5,513 nucleotides of DNA, from NCBI GenBank assembly GCA_946549475.1, contig CAMNQO010000114.1:1-5513 (forward strand), given 5' to 3'. The position numbers and the translations under genes were made by a program. Origin of the DNA: an uncultured Bacteroidales bacterium. GTDB taxonomy: Bacteria > Bacteroidota > Bacteroidia > Bacteroidales > UBA932. Below are positions 1 to 4,968 of the stretch, one piece after another. The notes under the pieces were generated by a model. It saw only the letters and a program-made list of their open reading frames with translations, was not told the origin of the DNA and did no database searches. Within the stretch, counting starts at the first letter, position 1, and each line of letters begins with the position of its first letter.

Positions 1-93
1 AAGCAGCAAGGCATTGCGCTGTTCCTCGCCCACATCGCTCAGGCACGCGCTCGCCGCCTTCGTCCTCCTAATCATATCCATTGCTTCTGACAT
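1..93 (-). CDS. proA: gamma-glutamyl phosphate reductase (ProA), N-terminal 31 codons, cut by window edge
   Basis: The minus strand opens at ATG (93-91) and reads to the window edge without a stop: MSEAMDMIRR, then TKAASACLSDVGEEQRNALL. The second part resembles the start of ProA (E. coli [21 protein letters not shown]), with a comparable number of residues before it. ProA is the cytoplasmic NADPH-dependent enzyme that reduces L-glutamyl 5-phosphate to glutamate semialdehyde, the second step of proline synthesis. It lies downstream of proB on the same strand, where proA is expected. An in-frame TAA lies four codons upstream of the ATG, so the start is this ATG or one of the in-frame Met codons at 81 or 75. 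The upstream AAAAGAGAAT is a weak ribosome-binding candidate. The catalytic Cys and NADP-binding parts are outside the window, so the call rests on a short N-terminus plus context. Confidence 0.8.
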   Translation of the reverse strand, partial: MSEAMDMIRRTKAASACLSDVGEEQRNALLL

Positions 94-94
94 A

Positions 95-128
95 ATTCTC
101 TTTTATTCTTCATTCTCTTTTATTCTTC
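95..128. repeat. perfect 17-bp tandem duplication in the proB-proA gap
   Basis: ATTCTCTTTTATTCTTC occurs at 95-111 and again, identically, at 112-128. In the proB-proA mRNA this reads as two copies of GAAGAATAAAAGAGAAT just before proA, so the purine-rich stretch that could serve as proA ribosome-binding site is doubled. Each copy is followed by an ATG: the first makes GAGAATG (ATG 113-111), the second GAGAATTATG (proA ATG 93-91). The rest of the 81-bp gap (129-174) holds a run of eight G at 155-162 and a weak 5-bp inverted repeat (AGGTC 129-133, GACCT 146-150). I see no terminator there, so proA probably stays on the proC-proB transcript. Confidence 0.95.
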
Positions 129-174
129 AGGTCCGCATTCGTAAAGACCTCTTCGGGGGGGGCAGGGTGCTTCC

Positions 175-1242
175 CTACAATATATACAGATAGTCGTAGT
201 GGATGATGGGCTTGACATCGTGGGCGCCGATGAGGGCGGAGGCCTGGGCGTTGGAATAGCCGGCTTTGCCGACGGCGACCGAACGGCCCGCCGCATCCAC
301 GACGCTGATGATGTCCCCTTCCTCGAACTCCCCTTCCACGGCCGTCACACCCACCATCAGCAGGCTGACCGCCTTTTTCTCCATCAACTTGGCCAGCGCC
401 CTGTCATTGATGACGACCCGTCCCTTGGCAAAGCCGTCGCTGTGCGCAATCCACTTCTTGACGCTGGACACTCCGTTTTCCGAAGGCATAAACTCCGTAT
501 GGACCGTCTTGTCGGGATGTTCCAGCAAATCGGGCAGGATCCGGTCCTTCATACCGTTGGCAATGATGACCTTGATGCCCTCCTGGGCCACCTTGGCGGC
601 GATGGAAGACTTGGTCAGCATGCCGCCGCGGCCGAAACGGCTCCTGCCGAGCTGGATATAACGGCTCAGGTCCTTGCCCGGCTCAATCCGCCGGATGACC
701 TTCGTCCCGGCCATCTTCGGATCTCCGTCATAGATACCGTCGATATTGCTCAGGATAATCAGTATATCCGCCGCCATCATCGAAGCGATCATCCCCGAAA
801 GTTCATCATTGTCCGTAAACATCAGTTCCGTGACGCTCACGGTATCGTTCTCGTTGATGATGGGGATGACATCGCAGCGCAACATCACCTCCATGCAGTG
901 ACGCTGGTTGAGATATTCCCGGCGGGTGGAGAAATTCTCCTTCATCGTCAGGATCTGACCGGTATGGATGCCGTGTTTGGAGAAAAACTCCCGGTAATGC
1001 GACATCAGGCTCACCTGTCCGACGGCGGAAAAGAGCTGGCGCTGCTCCACTTCGTCCAATTTGTTCTCGGTTTTGATGAGACTGCGGCCGCAGGCCACGG
1101 CACCGCTGGAAACGAGAATCACTTCATGTCCCATACCCATCACGCACGCAATCTGCCCCACCAGCGAACTCATCCGTGCAACATCCAGCGTCCCGTCTTT
1201 TTTCGTCAGGACATTGCTGCCTACTTTGACAACCAGTCGCAT
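175..1242 (-). CDS. proB: glutamate 5-kinase (ProB) with C-terminal PUA domain
   Basis: A 355-residue protein, close to the usual length (E. coli 367). It phosphorylates L-glutamate with ATP to give glutamyl 5-phosphate, the committed and normally proline-inhibited step of proline synthesis, in the cytoplasm. The amino-acid kinase domain covers about residues 1-240: VVKVGSNVLT (4-13), LVSSGAVACG (43-52), the AVGQ segment (73-76), PIINENDTVS (127-136), FTDNDELSG (142-150), SNIDGIYDGDP (165-175) and RGGMLTKSSIAAK (205-217). A PUA domain follows, about residues 262-340 (KKWIAHSDG, SLLMVGVTAVEGEFEEGDI). ATG (1242-1240) is one base after the proC stop (TAGCATG), with GGAAG just upstream, so translation is probably coupled to proC. 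The stop is TAG at 177-175. The product feeds proA next door. No missing catalytic motif is seen. Confidence 0.97.
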   Translation of the reverse strand: MRLVVKVGSNVLTKKDGTLDVARMSSLVGQIACVMGMGHEVILVSSGAVACGRSLIKTENKLDEVEQRQLFSAVGQVSLMSHYREFFSKHGIHTGQILTMKENFSTRREYLNQRHCMEVMLRCDVIPIINENDTVSVTELMFTDNDELSGMIASMMAADILIILSNIDGIYDGDPKMAGTKVIRRIEPGKDLSRYIQLGRSRFGRGGMLTKSSIAAKVAQEGIKVIIANGMKDRILPDLLEHPDKTVHTEFMPSENGVSSVKKWIAHSDGFAKGRVVINDRALAKLMEKKAVSLLMVGVTAVEGEFEEGDIISVVDAAGRSVAVGKAGYSNAQASALIGAHDVKPIIHYDYLYIL

Positions 1243-1243
1243 G

Positions 1244-2017
1244 CTATTTACTTCCTGCTTTCAAACCTTTAATCACTGCGTCCGTAAACCCGGCTTCCTC
1301 CATGGCATTCAAGCCCTTGATGGTCAGACCGCCCGGCGTGGTCACTTTGTCGATTTCCGCCTCGGGATGGGACTTGTGGGCCGCAATGAGACTGGCGGCC
1401 CCGATGACCGTCTGGCAGACGACTTCGGTGGCTTCTCCGGGATAAAAACCCAGTTCTACGCCGCCTTCCACGGCCGCCCGGATATAACGCATGGCGTAGG
1501 CGATACCGCAGGAGGAGAGGGAAATGGCTCCGCCCAGATGGGCGAAGTCCACCTTTTTCACCAGACCGACCCGGCCGAACAGGGCGGCGACGGCCTGCGC
1601 CGCTTCCTCGCGGGCCCGGTAGGGAGAAACGAAAATCACGGCCTGGCCGATTTCGATGGCCGTATTGGGGATGACATAGACCAGGTCCGTATCCTCCGCG
1701 AGGGACGGGAGGATGACTTCCGGTTTGACCCCGGCCGCCATGCAGACGACGGTCTTGCCGCCGAGGTCGATTCCTTTGATCTGCTCCAGCACGAGAGGCA
1801 CGACCCAGGGTTTGACGACGATGACGACCATGTCGGCCTGTGTGACGGCCGCGCGGTTGTCCGTCGTCACATTCGCTCCTTGCTCCTTGAAAAACGCCAG
1901 TGCCTTTTCATTGGCATCCGTGACAGTGAGGTCGGCGGGAGCGACGGCTCCGGCGGAAAGGAGCCCGCGGGCGGTCGCGCCGCCCATATTTCCCGCACCG
2001 ATGACAGTGAGTTTCAT
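1244..2017 (-). CDS. proC: pyrroline-5-carboxylate reductase (ProC)
   Basis: A 257-residue cytoplasmic enzyme, slightly shorter than E. coli ProC (269). It reduces 1-pyrroline-5-carboxylate to L-proline with NAD(P)H, the last proline step. The N-terminal Rossmann fold opens with VIGAGNMGGA (5-14), followed by VVIVVKP (64-70) and VIPNTAIEIG (115-124). The helical C-terminal dimerisation half has SCGIAYAMRYIRAAVEGG (169-186) and the family signature TTPGGLTIKGLNAMEEAGF (226-244). The SCGIAYA stretch replaces the common GSGPAY and, from memory, is the Bacteroidetes form. It is the first gene of the leftward operon and ends one base before proB. The ATG at 2017 puts the dinucleotide-binding glycines at the usual distance from the N-terminus; only a weak ACGGA precedes it. 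Expression probably comes from the minus-strand box at 2048-2055. Confidence 0.97.
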   Translation of the reverse strand: MKLTVIGAGNMGGATARGLLSAGAVAPADLTVTDANEKALAFFKEQGANVTTDNRAAVTQADMVVIVVKPWVVPLVLEQIKGIDLGGKTVVCMAAGVKPEVILPSLAEDTDLVYVIPNTAIEIGQAVIFVSPYRAREEAAQAVAALFGRVGLVKKVDFAHLGGAISLSSCGIAYAMRYIRAAVEGGVELGFYPGEATEVVCQTVIGAASLIAAHKSHPEAEIDKVTTPGGLTIKGLNAMEEAGFTDAVIKGLKAGSK

Positions 2018-2047
2018 TCCGTTGAAAAATTATTTTTAAATCGAGCC

Positions 2048-2055
2048 CAAAATTA
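2048..2055 (-). promoter_or_regulatory. proC: candidate -7 box for the proC-proB-proA operon
   Basis: On the minus strand positions 2055-2048 read TAATTTTG, an exact match to the Bacteroidetes -7 consensus TAnnTTTG. Transcription would begin around 2041-2044, giving a leader of about 25 nt before the proC ATG. No good TTTG/TTG is seen about 20 bp upstream on this strand; only T-rich sequence lies somewhat further out (2085-2081). The promoter call therefore rests on one box plus its position. Confidence 0.45.
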
Positions 2056-2064
2056 GTCATTTTT

Positions 2065-2096
2065 TTTGAAATTTCGACGGAAAAACACTAATTTTG
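2065..2096 (+). promoter_or_regulatory. Bacteroidetes-type promoter of the GNAT-argG-argC-argD operon
   Basis: TTTG at 2065-2068 and TAATTTTG at 2089-2096 are 20 bp apart, matching the housekeeping promoter form of Bacteroidetes (TTTG, about 19-21 bp, TAnnTTTG). Transcription would start at about 2100-2104, giving a leader of about 95 nt before the GNAT start codon at 2197. The sequence is AT-rich against GC-rich genes on both sides. The palindrome GAAATTTC (2068-2075) overlaps the -33 element and is a possible operator. Confidence 0.65.
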
Positions 2097-2105
2097 CGGC
2101 CGTCT

Positions 2106-2212
2106 ATGCAATTGACAATCTCGGTTTGTCTTGCGCTGTAATGTTTGATAAAAATTTTCCGGCAAGTCAGACTGGCAAAAAGAAAATTTTTATACGATGG
2201 ACATCAACGTAA
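2106..2212 (+). other. two possible leader reading frames linked by TAATG overlaps
   Basis: Within the predicted leader, ATG at 2106 opens an 11-codon frame (MQLTISVCLAL) ending in TAA at 2139-2141. Its last base starts ATG at 2141, opening a 23-codon frame that begins MFDKNFPASQ and ends IRWTST, with TAA at 2210-2212. That last A is in turn the first base of the ATG for Met6 of the GNAT gene. The second frame has one arginine codon, CGA (2195-2197), next to the GNAT start. If transcription starts near 2100-2104 the first frame would be nearly leaderless. The frames are plainly in the sequence; that they are translated is inference, and short frames of this kind arise often by chance in AT-rich DNA. 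Confidence 0.25.
2148..2193 (+). promoter_or_regulatory. 12-bp stem-loop abutting the GNAT start codon
   Basis: ATAAAAATTTTC (2148-2159) and GAAAATTTTTAT (2182-2193) are perfect reverse complements with a 22-nt loop (2160-2181). As RNA this is a 12-bp, nearly all A-U stem whose 3' arm ends three bases before the ATG at 2197, so it would cover the ribosome landing region. As DNA, each arm contains AAAATTTT, with centres 32 bp apart, about three helical turns, so it could instead be a protein site or bent DNA. It is not a terminator: it has no G/C-rich stem and lies between promoter and gene. Confidence 0.5.
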
Positions 2213-2778
2213 TGGTAGCCGACGAGCGGCACACGAAATATTCCCAGCAAATCGTTGACGAGATTTACATCTCTTCCCAGGAACGGGGCACCGGCATCGC
2301 CAAACGCACCCCCGAGTACATTTCTTCCAAGATGCTTTCCGGCAAGGCGGTCATCGCCCTGACCGACGAGGGCGAGTTCGCCGGCTTCTCCTACATCGAA
2401 TCCTGGGGCGGCAAGAGTTTCGTCGCCAATTCGGGCCTCATCGTGGCCCACAAGTTCCGCGGAATGGGCATCGCCCGCAAGATCAAGGAACAGACCTTCA
2501 TCCTCTCGCGCAAACTCTTCCCGGACGCCAAGATTTTCTCCATCACGACCGGCGCGGCCGTGATGAAAATGAACTACGAATTCGGATTCCGCCCCGTTCC
2601 CTTCAGCGAACTGACGGACGACCCCGAGTTCTGGAAAGGCTGCCAGGGCTGCCGCCATTTCGACATCCTGGAGAGCCACAATTATAAGATGTGCATCTGT
2701 ACGGGCCTGCTTTACGACCCCAAGGAACACCTCGAAATCCACCATCCGGACGAAAATGTACAAGAAAATGGAAAATAA
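2197..2778 (+). CDS. GNAT-family acyltransferase, probable N-acyl- (succinyl-) glutamate synthase
   Basis: A 193-residue soluble protein. The GNAT acyl-CoA-binding motif is at about 81-98, LIVAHKFRGMGIARKIKE, with the pyrophosphate-gripping RGMGIA at 88-93. Before it is strand AVIALTDEGEFAGFSYIESW (51-70); after it ITTGAAVMKMNYEFGFRPVP (116-135), the usual late motif. The C-terminus carries four cysteines (149, 152, 166, 168; C-x2-C-x13-C-x-C), possibly a metal site. It is first in the arg operon and overlaps argG. From memory, the Bacteroides thetaiotaomicron homologue upstream of argG is needed for arginine synthesis and was proposed to make N-succinylglutamate from succinyl-CoA and glutamate, in place of classical ArgA/ArgJ. 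The acyl group cannot be read from this sequence. The ATG at 2197 is preferred because it keeps the hydrophobic first strand; Met6 at 2212 is an alternative. No strong ribosome-binding site precedes either. Confidence 0.85.
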   Translation: MDINVMVADERHTKYSQQIVDEIYISSQERGTGIAKRTPEYISSKMLSGKAVIALTDEGEFAGFSYIESWGGKSFVANSGLIVAHKFRGMGIARKIKEQTFILSRKLFPDAKIFSITTGAAVMKMNYEFGFRPVPFSELTDDPEFWKGCQGCRHFDILESHNYKMCICTGLLYDPKEHLEIHHPDENVQENGK

Positions 2779-3982
2779 GAAAAAAGTCGTCGTCGCCTTC
2801 AGCGGCGGGCTGGACACCTCCTATACGGTGATGTACCTGGCCCGGGAGAAAGGCTATGAAGTCCACGCGGTCTGCGCCAACACGGGCGGATTCAGCGCGG
2901 AACAGCTCAAGACCAACGAGGAGAACGCCTACAAACTGGGCGCCGCGAAATACATCACCCTCGACGTGACCCGCGAGTACTACGAGAAGAGCCTGAAATA
3001 TATGATTTTCGGCAATGTGCTCCGGAACGGGACCTATCCCATCAGCGTCTCCTCCGAGCGCATCTTCCAGGGGATGGCCATCGCCCGCTACGCCAACGAA
3101 ATCGGCGCCAGCGCCATCGCGCACGGCTCCACCGGCGCGGGCAACGACCAGGTCCGTTTCGATATGACCTTCCTGGTGATGTGCCCCGATATGGAAATCA
3201 TCACCCTCACCCGCGACGGCAACCTCAGCCGCAAGGAGGAAGTGGACTACCTCAACGCCCACGGCTTCAACGCGGATTTCGCCAAACTCAAATACTCCTA
3301 CAATGTGGGTATCTGGGGGACCTCCATCTGCGGCGGCGAGATCCTGGATTCGCGCCAGGGCCTGCCCGAGAGCGCCTATCTCAAACAGGTCAGCAAGAGC
3401 GGCAGCGAAATATTATCCATCGGGTTCAAAAAAGGGGAAATCTGTGCCGTGAACGGCAAGGCCTATGACGACAAGATTGCCGCCATCCAGGAAATCGAGC
3501 GCATCGGCTCGGCCTACGGTATCGGCCGGGATATGCACGTGGGAGACACCATCATCGGCATCAAGGGCCGTGTAGGCTTCGAAGCCGCCGCCCCGATGCT
3601 CATCATCGGCGCCCACAAGTTCCTCGAGAAATTCACCCTGTCCAAGTGGCAGCAGTACTGGAAAGAGCAGACCGGCAACTGGTACGGGATGTTCCTGCAC
3701 GAAAGCCAGTATCTGGAGCCCGTGATGAAGGACATCGAAGCGATGCTGGAAAGCAGCCAGCGCAACGTCAACGGCACCGTCACCCTGGAACTCCGCCCCT
3801 ACGGCTTCTCCACGGTGGGCGTGGACTCCCCCGACGACCTGGTCAAGAGCAAACTCGGCGAATACGGCGAGACGCAGAAAGGCTGGACGAGCGAGGACGC
3901 CAAAGGCTTCATCAAAGTCACCTCCACGCCCCTGCGGGTCTATTATGGCTGCCACAAGGACGAGTTGGAAGAGAAAGAATAG
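2768..3982 (+). CDS. argG: argininosuccinate synthase (ArgG)
   Basis: A 404-residue enzyme of normal length. It joins citrulline and aspartate with ATP, via a citrullyl-AMP intermediate, to give argininosuccinate in the cytoplasm. The ATP pyrophosphatase P-loop is AFSGGLDTS (10-18). The family's second signature appears as HGSTGAGNDQVRFD (119-132), with Ala124 where most bacterial enzymes have Lys (TGKGND). NVGIWGTSICGGEILD (179-194) and the C-terminal GIGRDMHVGDTIIGIKGR and WYGMFLHESQYLEP stretches complete the fold. I chose ATG 2768, giving MENKKKVVVAFSGG and a short N-terminus like its relatives; an in-frame ATG at 2756 would add four residues (MYKK). Either start overlaps the end of the GNAT gene (stop at 2776-2778), pointing to translational coupling. 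The downstream argC follows after 6 bp. Confidence 0.97.
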   Translation: MENKKKVVVAFSGGLDTSYTVMYLAREKGYEVHAVCANTGGFSAEQLKTNEENAYKLGAAKYITLDVTREYYEKSLKYMIFGNVLRNGTYPISVSSERIFQGMAIARYANEIGASAIAHGSTGAGNDQVRFDMTFLVMCPDMEIITLTRDGNLSRKEEVDYLNAHGFNADFAKLKYSYNVGIWGTSICGGEILDSRQGLPESAYLKQVSKSGSEILSIGFKKGEICAVNGKAYDDKIAAIQEIERIGSAYGIGRDMHVGDTIIGIKGRVGFEAAAPMLIIGAHKFLEKFTLSKWQQYWKEQTGNWYGMFLHESQYLEPVMKDIEAMLESSQRNVNGTVTLELRPYGFSTVGVDSPDDLVKSKLGEYGETQKGWTSEDAKGFIKVTSTPLRVYYGCHKDELEEKE

Positions 3983-3988
3983 AGCATA

Positions 3989-4963
3989 ATGGCAGAGAAC
4001 AAGATACGCATCGGCATCATCGGCGGAGCCGGCTACACCGCAGGCGAACTGCTGCGGCTGCTGGTCCATCACCCCTGTGCCGAGATTGTCTTCGTCCATT
4101 CCGAGAGCAACGCCGGCAACCATCTGTACGACGTACACGCCGGCCTGCTGGGCGATACGGACCTGCGTTTCGCCAATTCGTTCGACCTCACGGCCGTGGA
4201 TGTCCTCTTCCTGTGCGGCGCCCACGGCAAGAGCCGCGAGTTCTGGGCGACCCGCACCAGACCGGAGGGGCTGAAGGTCATCGACCTGGCGCAGGACTTC
4301 CGGGACGAGAGCGAGGGCTATGTCTATGGGCTGCCCGAAATGCAGCGGGAGAAAATCGCCGGCGCCTCCCTGGTTGCCAATCCGGGCTGTTTCGCCACGT
4401 GCATCCAACTGGGCCTGCTGCCTCTGGCGGCGGCCGGCCTGCTCCAAAACGAAATCAATGTCACCGCCATCACCGGCTCGACCGGGGCGGGCGTCAAACC
4501 CTCCGCCACCTCCCATTTCAGCTGGCGGTCGGACAACATCTCCACCTACAAGGTCTTCACCCATCAGCACCTGATTGAAATCCGGCGCGACCTCGGCCTG
4601 CTCCAGAGCGGTTTCGAAGCGGCCATCAATTTCGTTCCGGTACGGGGCGACTTCACCCGGGGCATCTTCGCCAGCATCCACACCGACTGCCCCCTCTCCG
4701 AGGAAGAAGCCGTCACCCTGTACAAGGATTACTATCAGGATGCGGCCTTCACCTTCGTGAGCGAGCGCGACGTGGACCTCAAGCAGGTGGTCAACACCAA
4801 CAAGTGCCTGGTACACGTGGAGAAGCACGGGGACAAACTCGTCATCTCCTCCGTCATCGACAACCTCCTCAAGGGAGCCAGCGGCCAGGCGCTCCAGAAT
4901 ATGAACCTCATCTGCGGACTGCCCGAGACGACGGGCCTTCTGCTGAAAGCCTCGGCCTTTTAG
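3989..4963 (+). CDS. argC: N-acyl-gamma-glutamyl-phosphate reductase (ArgC)
   Basis: A 324-residue cytoplasmic enzyme that reduces N-acylglutamyl 5-phosphate with NADPH to N-acylglutamate 5-semialdehyde. In Bacteroidetes the acyl group is probably succinyl. The Rossmann motif is GIIGGAGYTAGELLRLL (9-25). The catalytic cysteine is Cys134 in VANPGCFATC (129-138). ITGSTGAGVKPSATSHFSW (161-179) follows. The catalytic histidine region is THQHLIEI (191-198), corresponding to HRHxPEI in other ArgC. FTRGIF (222-227) and DNLLKGASGQALQNMNL near the C-terminus are family landmarks. The length fits the short type of ArgC. The ATG lies 6 bp after the argG stop with no clear Shine-Dalgarno, and argD begins 5 bp downstream. 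Its substrate would come from argB, not in this window. Confidence 0.97.
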   Translation: MAENKIRIGIIGGAGYTAGELLRLLVHHPCAEIVFVHSESNAGNHLYDVHAGLLGDTDLRFANSFDLTAVDVLFLCGAHGKSREFWATRTRPEGLKVIDLAQDFRDESEGYVYGLPEMQREKIAGASLVANPGCFATCIQLGLLPLAAAGLLQNEINVTAITGSTGAGVKPSATSHFSWRSDNISTYKVFTHQHLIEIRRDLGLLQSGFEAAINFVPVRGDFTRGIFASIHTDCPLSEEEAVTLYKDYYQDAAFTFVSERDVDLKQVVNTNKCLVHVEKHGDKLVISSVIDNLLKGASGQALQNMNLICGLPETTGLLLKASAF

Positions 4964-4968
4964 AAGAT

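Larger units (their letters stand above)
2048..2096. repeat. 10-bp perfect inverted repeat joining the two divergent -7 boxes
   Basis: CAAAATTAGT (2048-2057) and ACTAATTTTG (2087-2096) are exact reverse complements separated by 29 bp. Each arm contains the outward-facing TAATTTTG -7 box of one operon. The spacer contains the plus-strand -33 element and a GAAATTTC palindrome (2068-2075). The repeat follows partly from having two identical promoter boxes, but identity extends two bases beyond each box. Confidence 0.85.

Noticed and set aside
64..69. Minus-strand AGGAGG resembling a strong Shine-Dalgarno inside the start of proA
   Set aside because: No in-frame ATG, GTG or TTG follows at a usable distance, and the family alignment needs residues upstream of it.
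129..150. AGGTC/GACCT inverted repeat as a terminator between proB and proA
   Set aside because: Only 5 bp with a 12-nt loop and no U-run in the direction of transcription.
199..1272. Long plus-strand open frame opposite proB and the end of proC
   Set aside because: It is antisense to a fully convincing proB, has low-complexity His/Asp/Arg-rich content and no recognisable motif; high GC keeps antisense frames open.
1061..2056. Plus-strand open frame opposite proC
   Set aside because: Antisense shadow of a clear proC, with Gly/Asp/Arg-rich composition and no domain signal; it also runs through the pro promoter region.
2140..2147. AATGTTTG as a second plus-strand -7 box closer to the GNAT gene
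   Set aside because: It misses the first T of TAnnTTTG, and the nearest TTTG or TTG elements are at the wrong spacing (about 11 or 25 bp).
2167..3262. Minus-strand frames opposite the GNAT gene and argG
   Set aside because: Ala/Gly/Val-rich antisense translations of well-supported genes, with no promoter or family motif.
4604..4645. ArgC has Val218 in FVPVRG where E. coli-type enzymes have PHL, suggesting a missing catalytic His
   Set aside because: Other active ArgC proteins, as I recall the M. tuberculosis one, also have Val there. The catalytic histidine belongs to the HxH-x-x-E-I motif, present here as HQHLIEI.
3413..4828. 471-codon minus-strand open frame opposite argG and argC
   Set aside because: It covers two complete conserved genes on the other strand; composition is typical of a GC-driven shadow frame.
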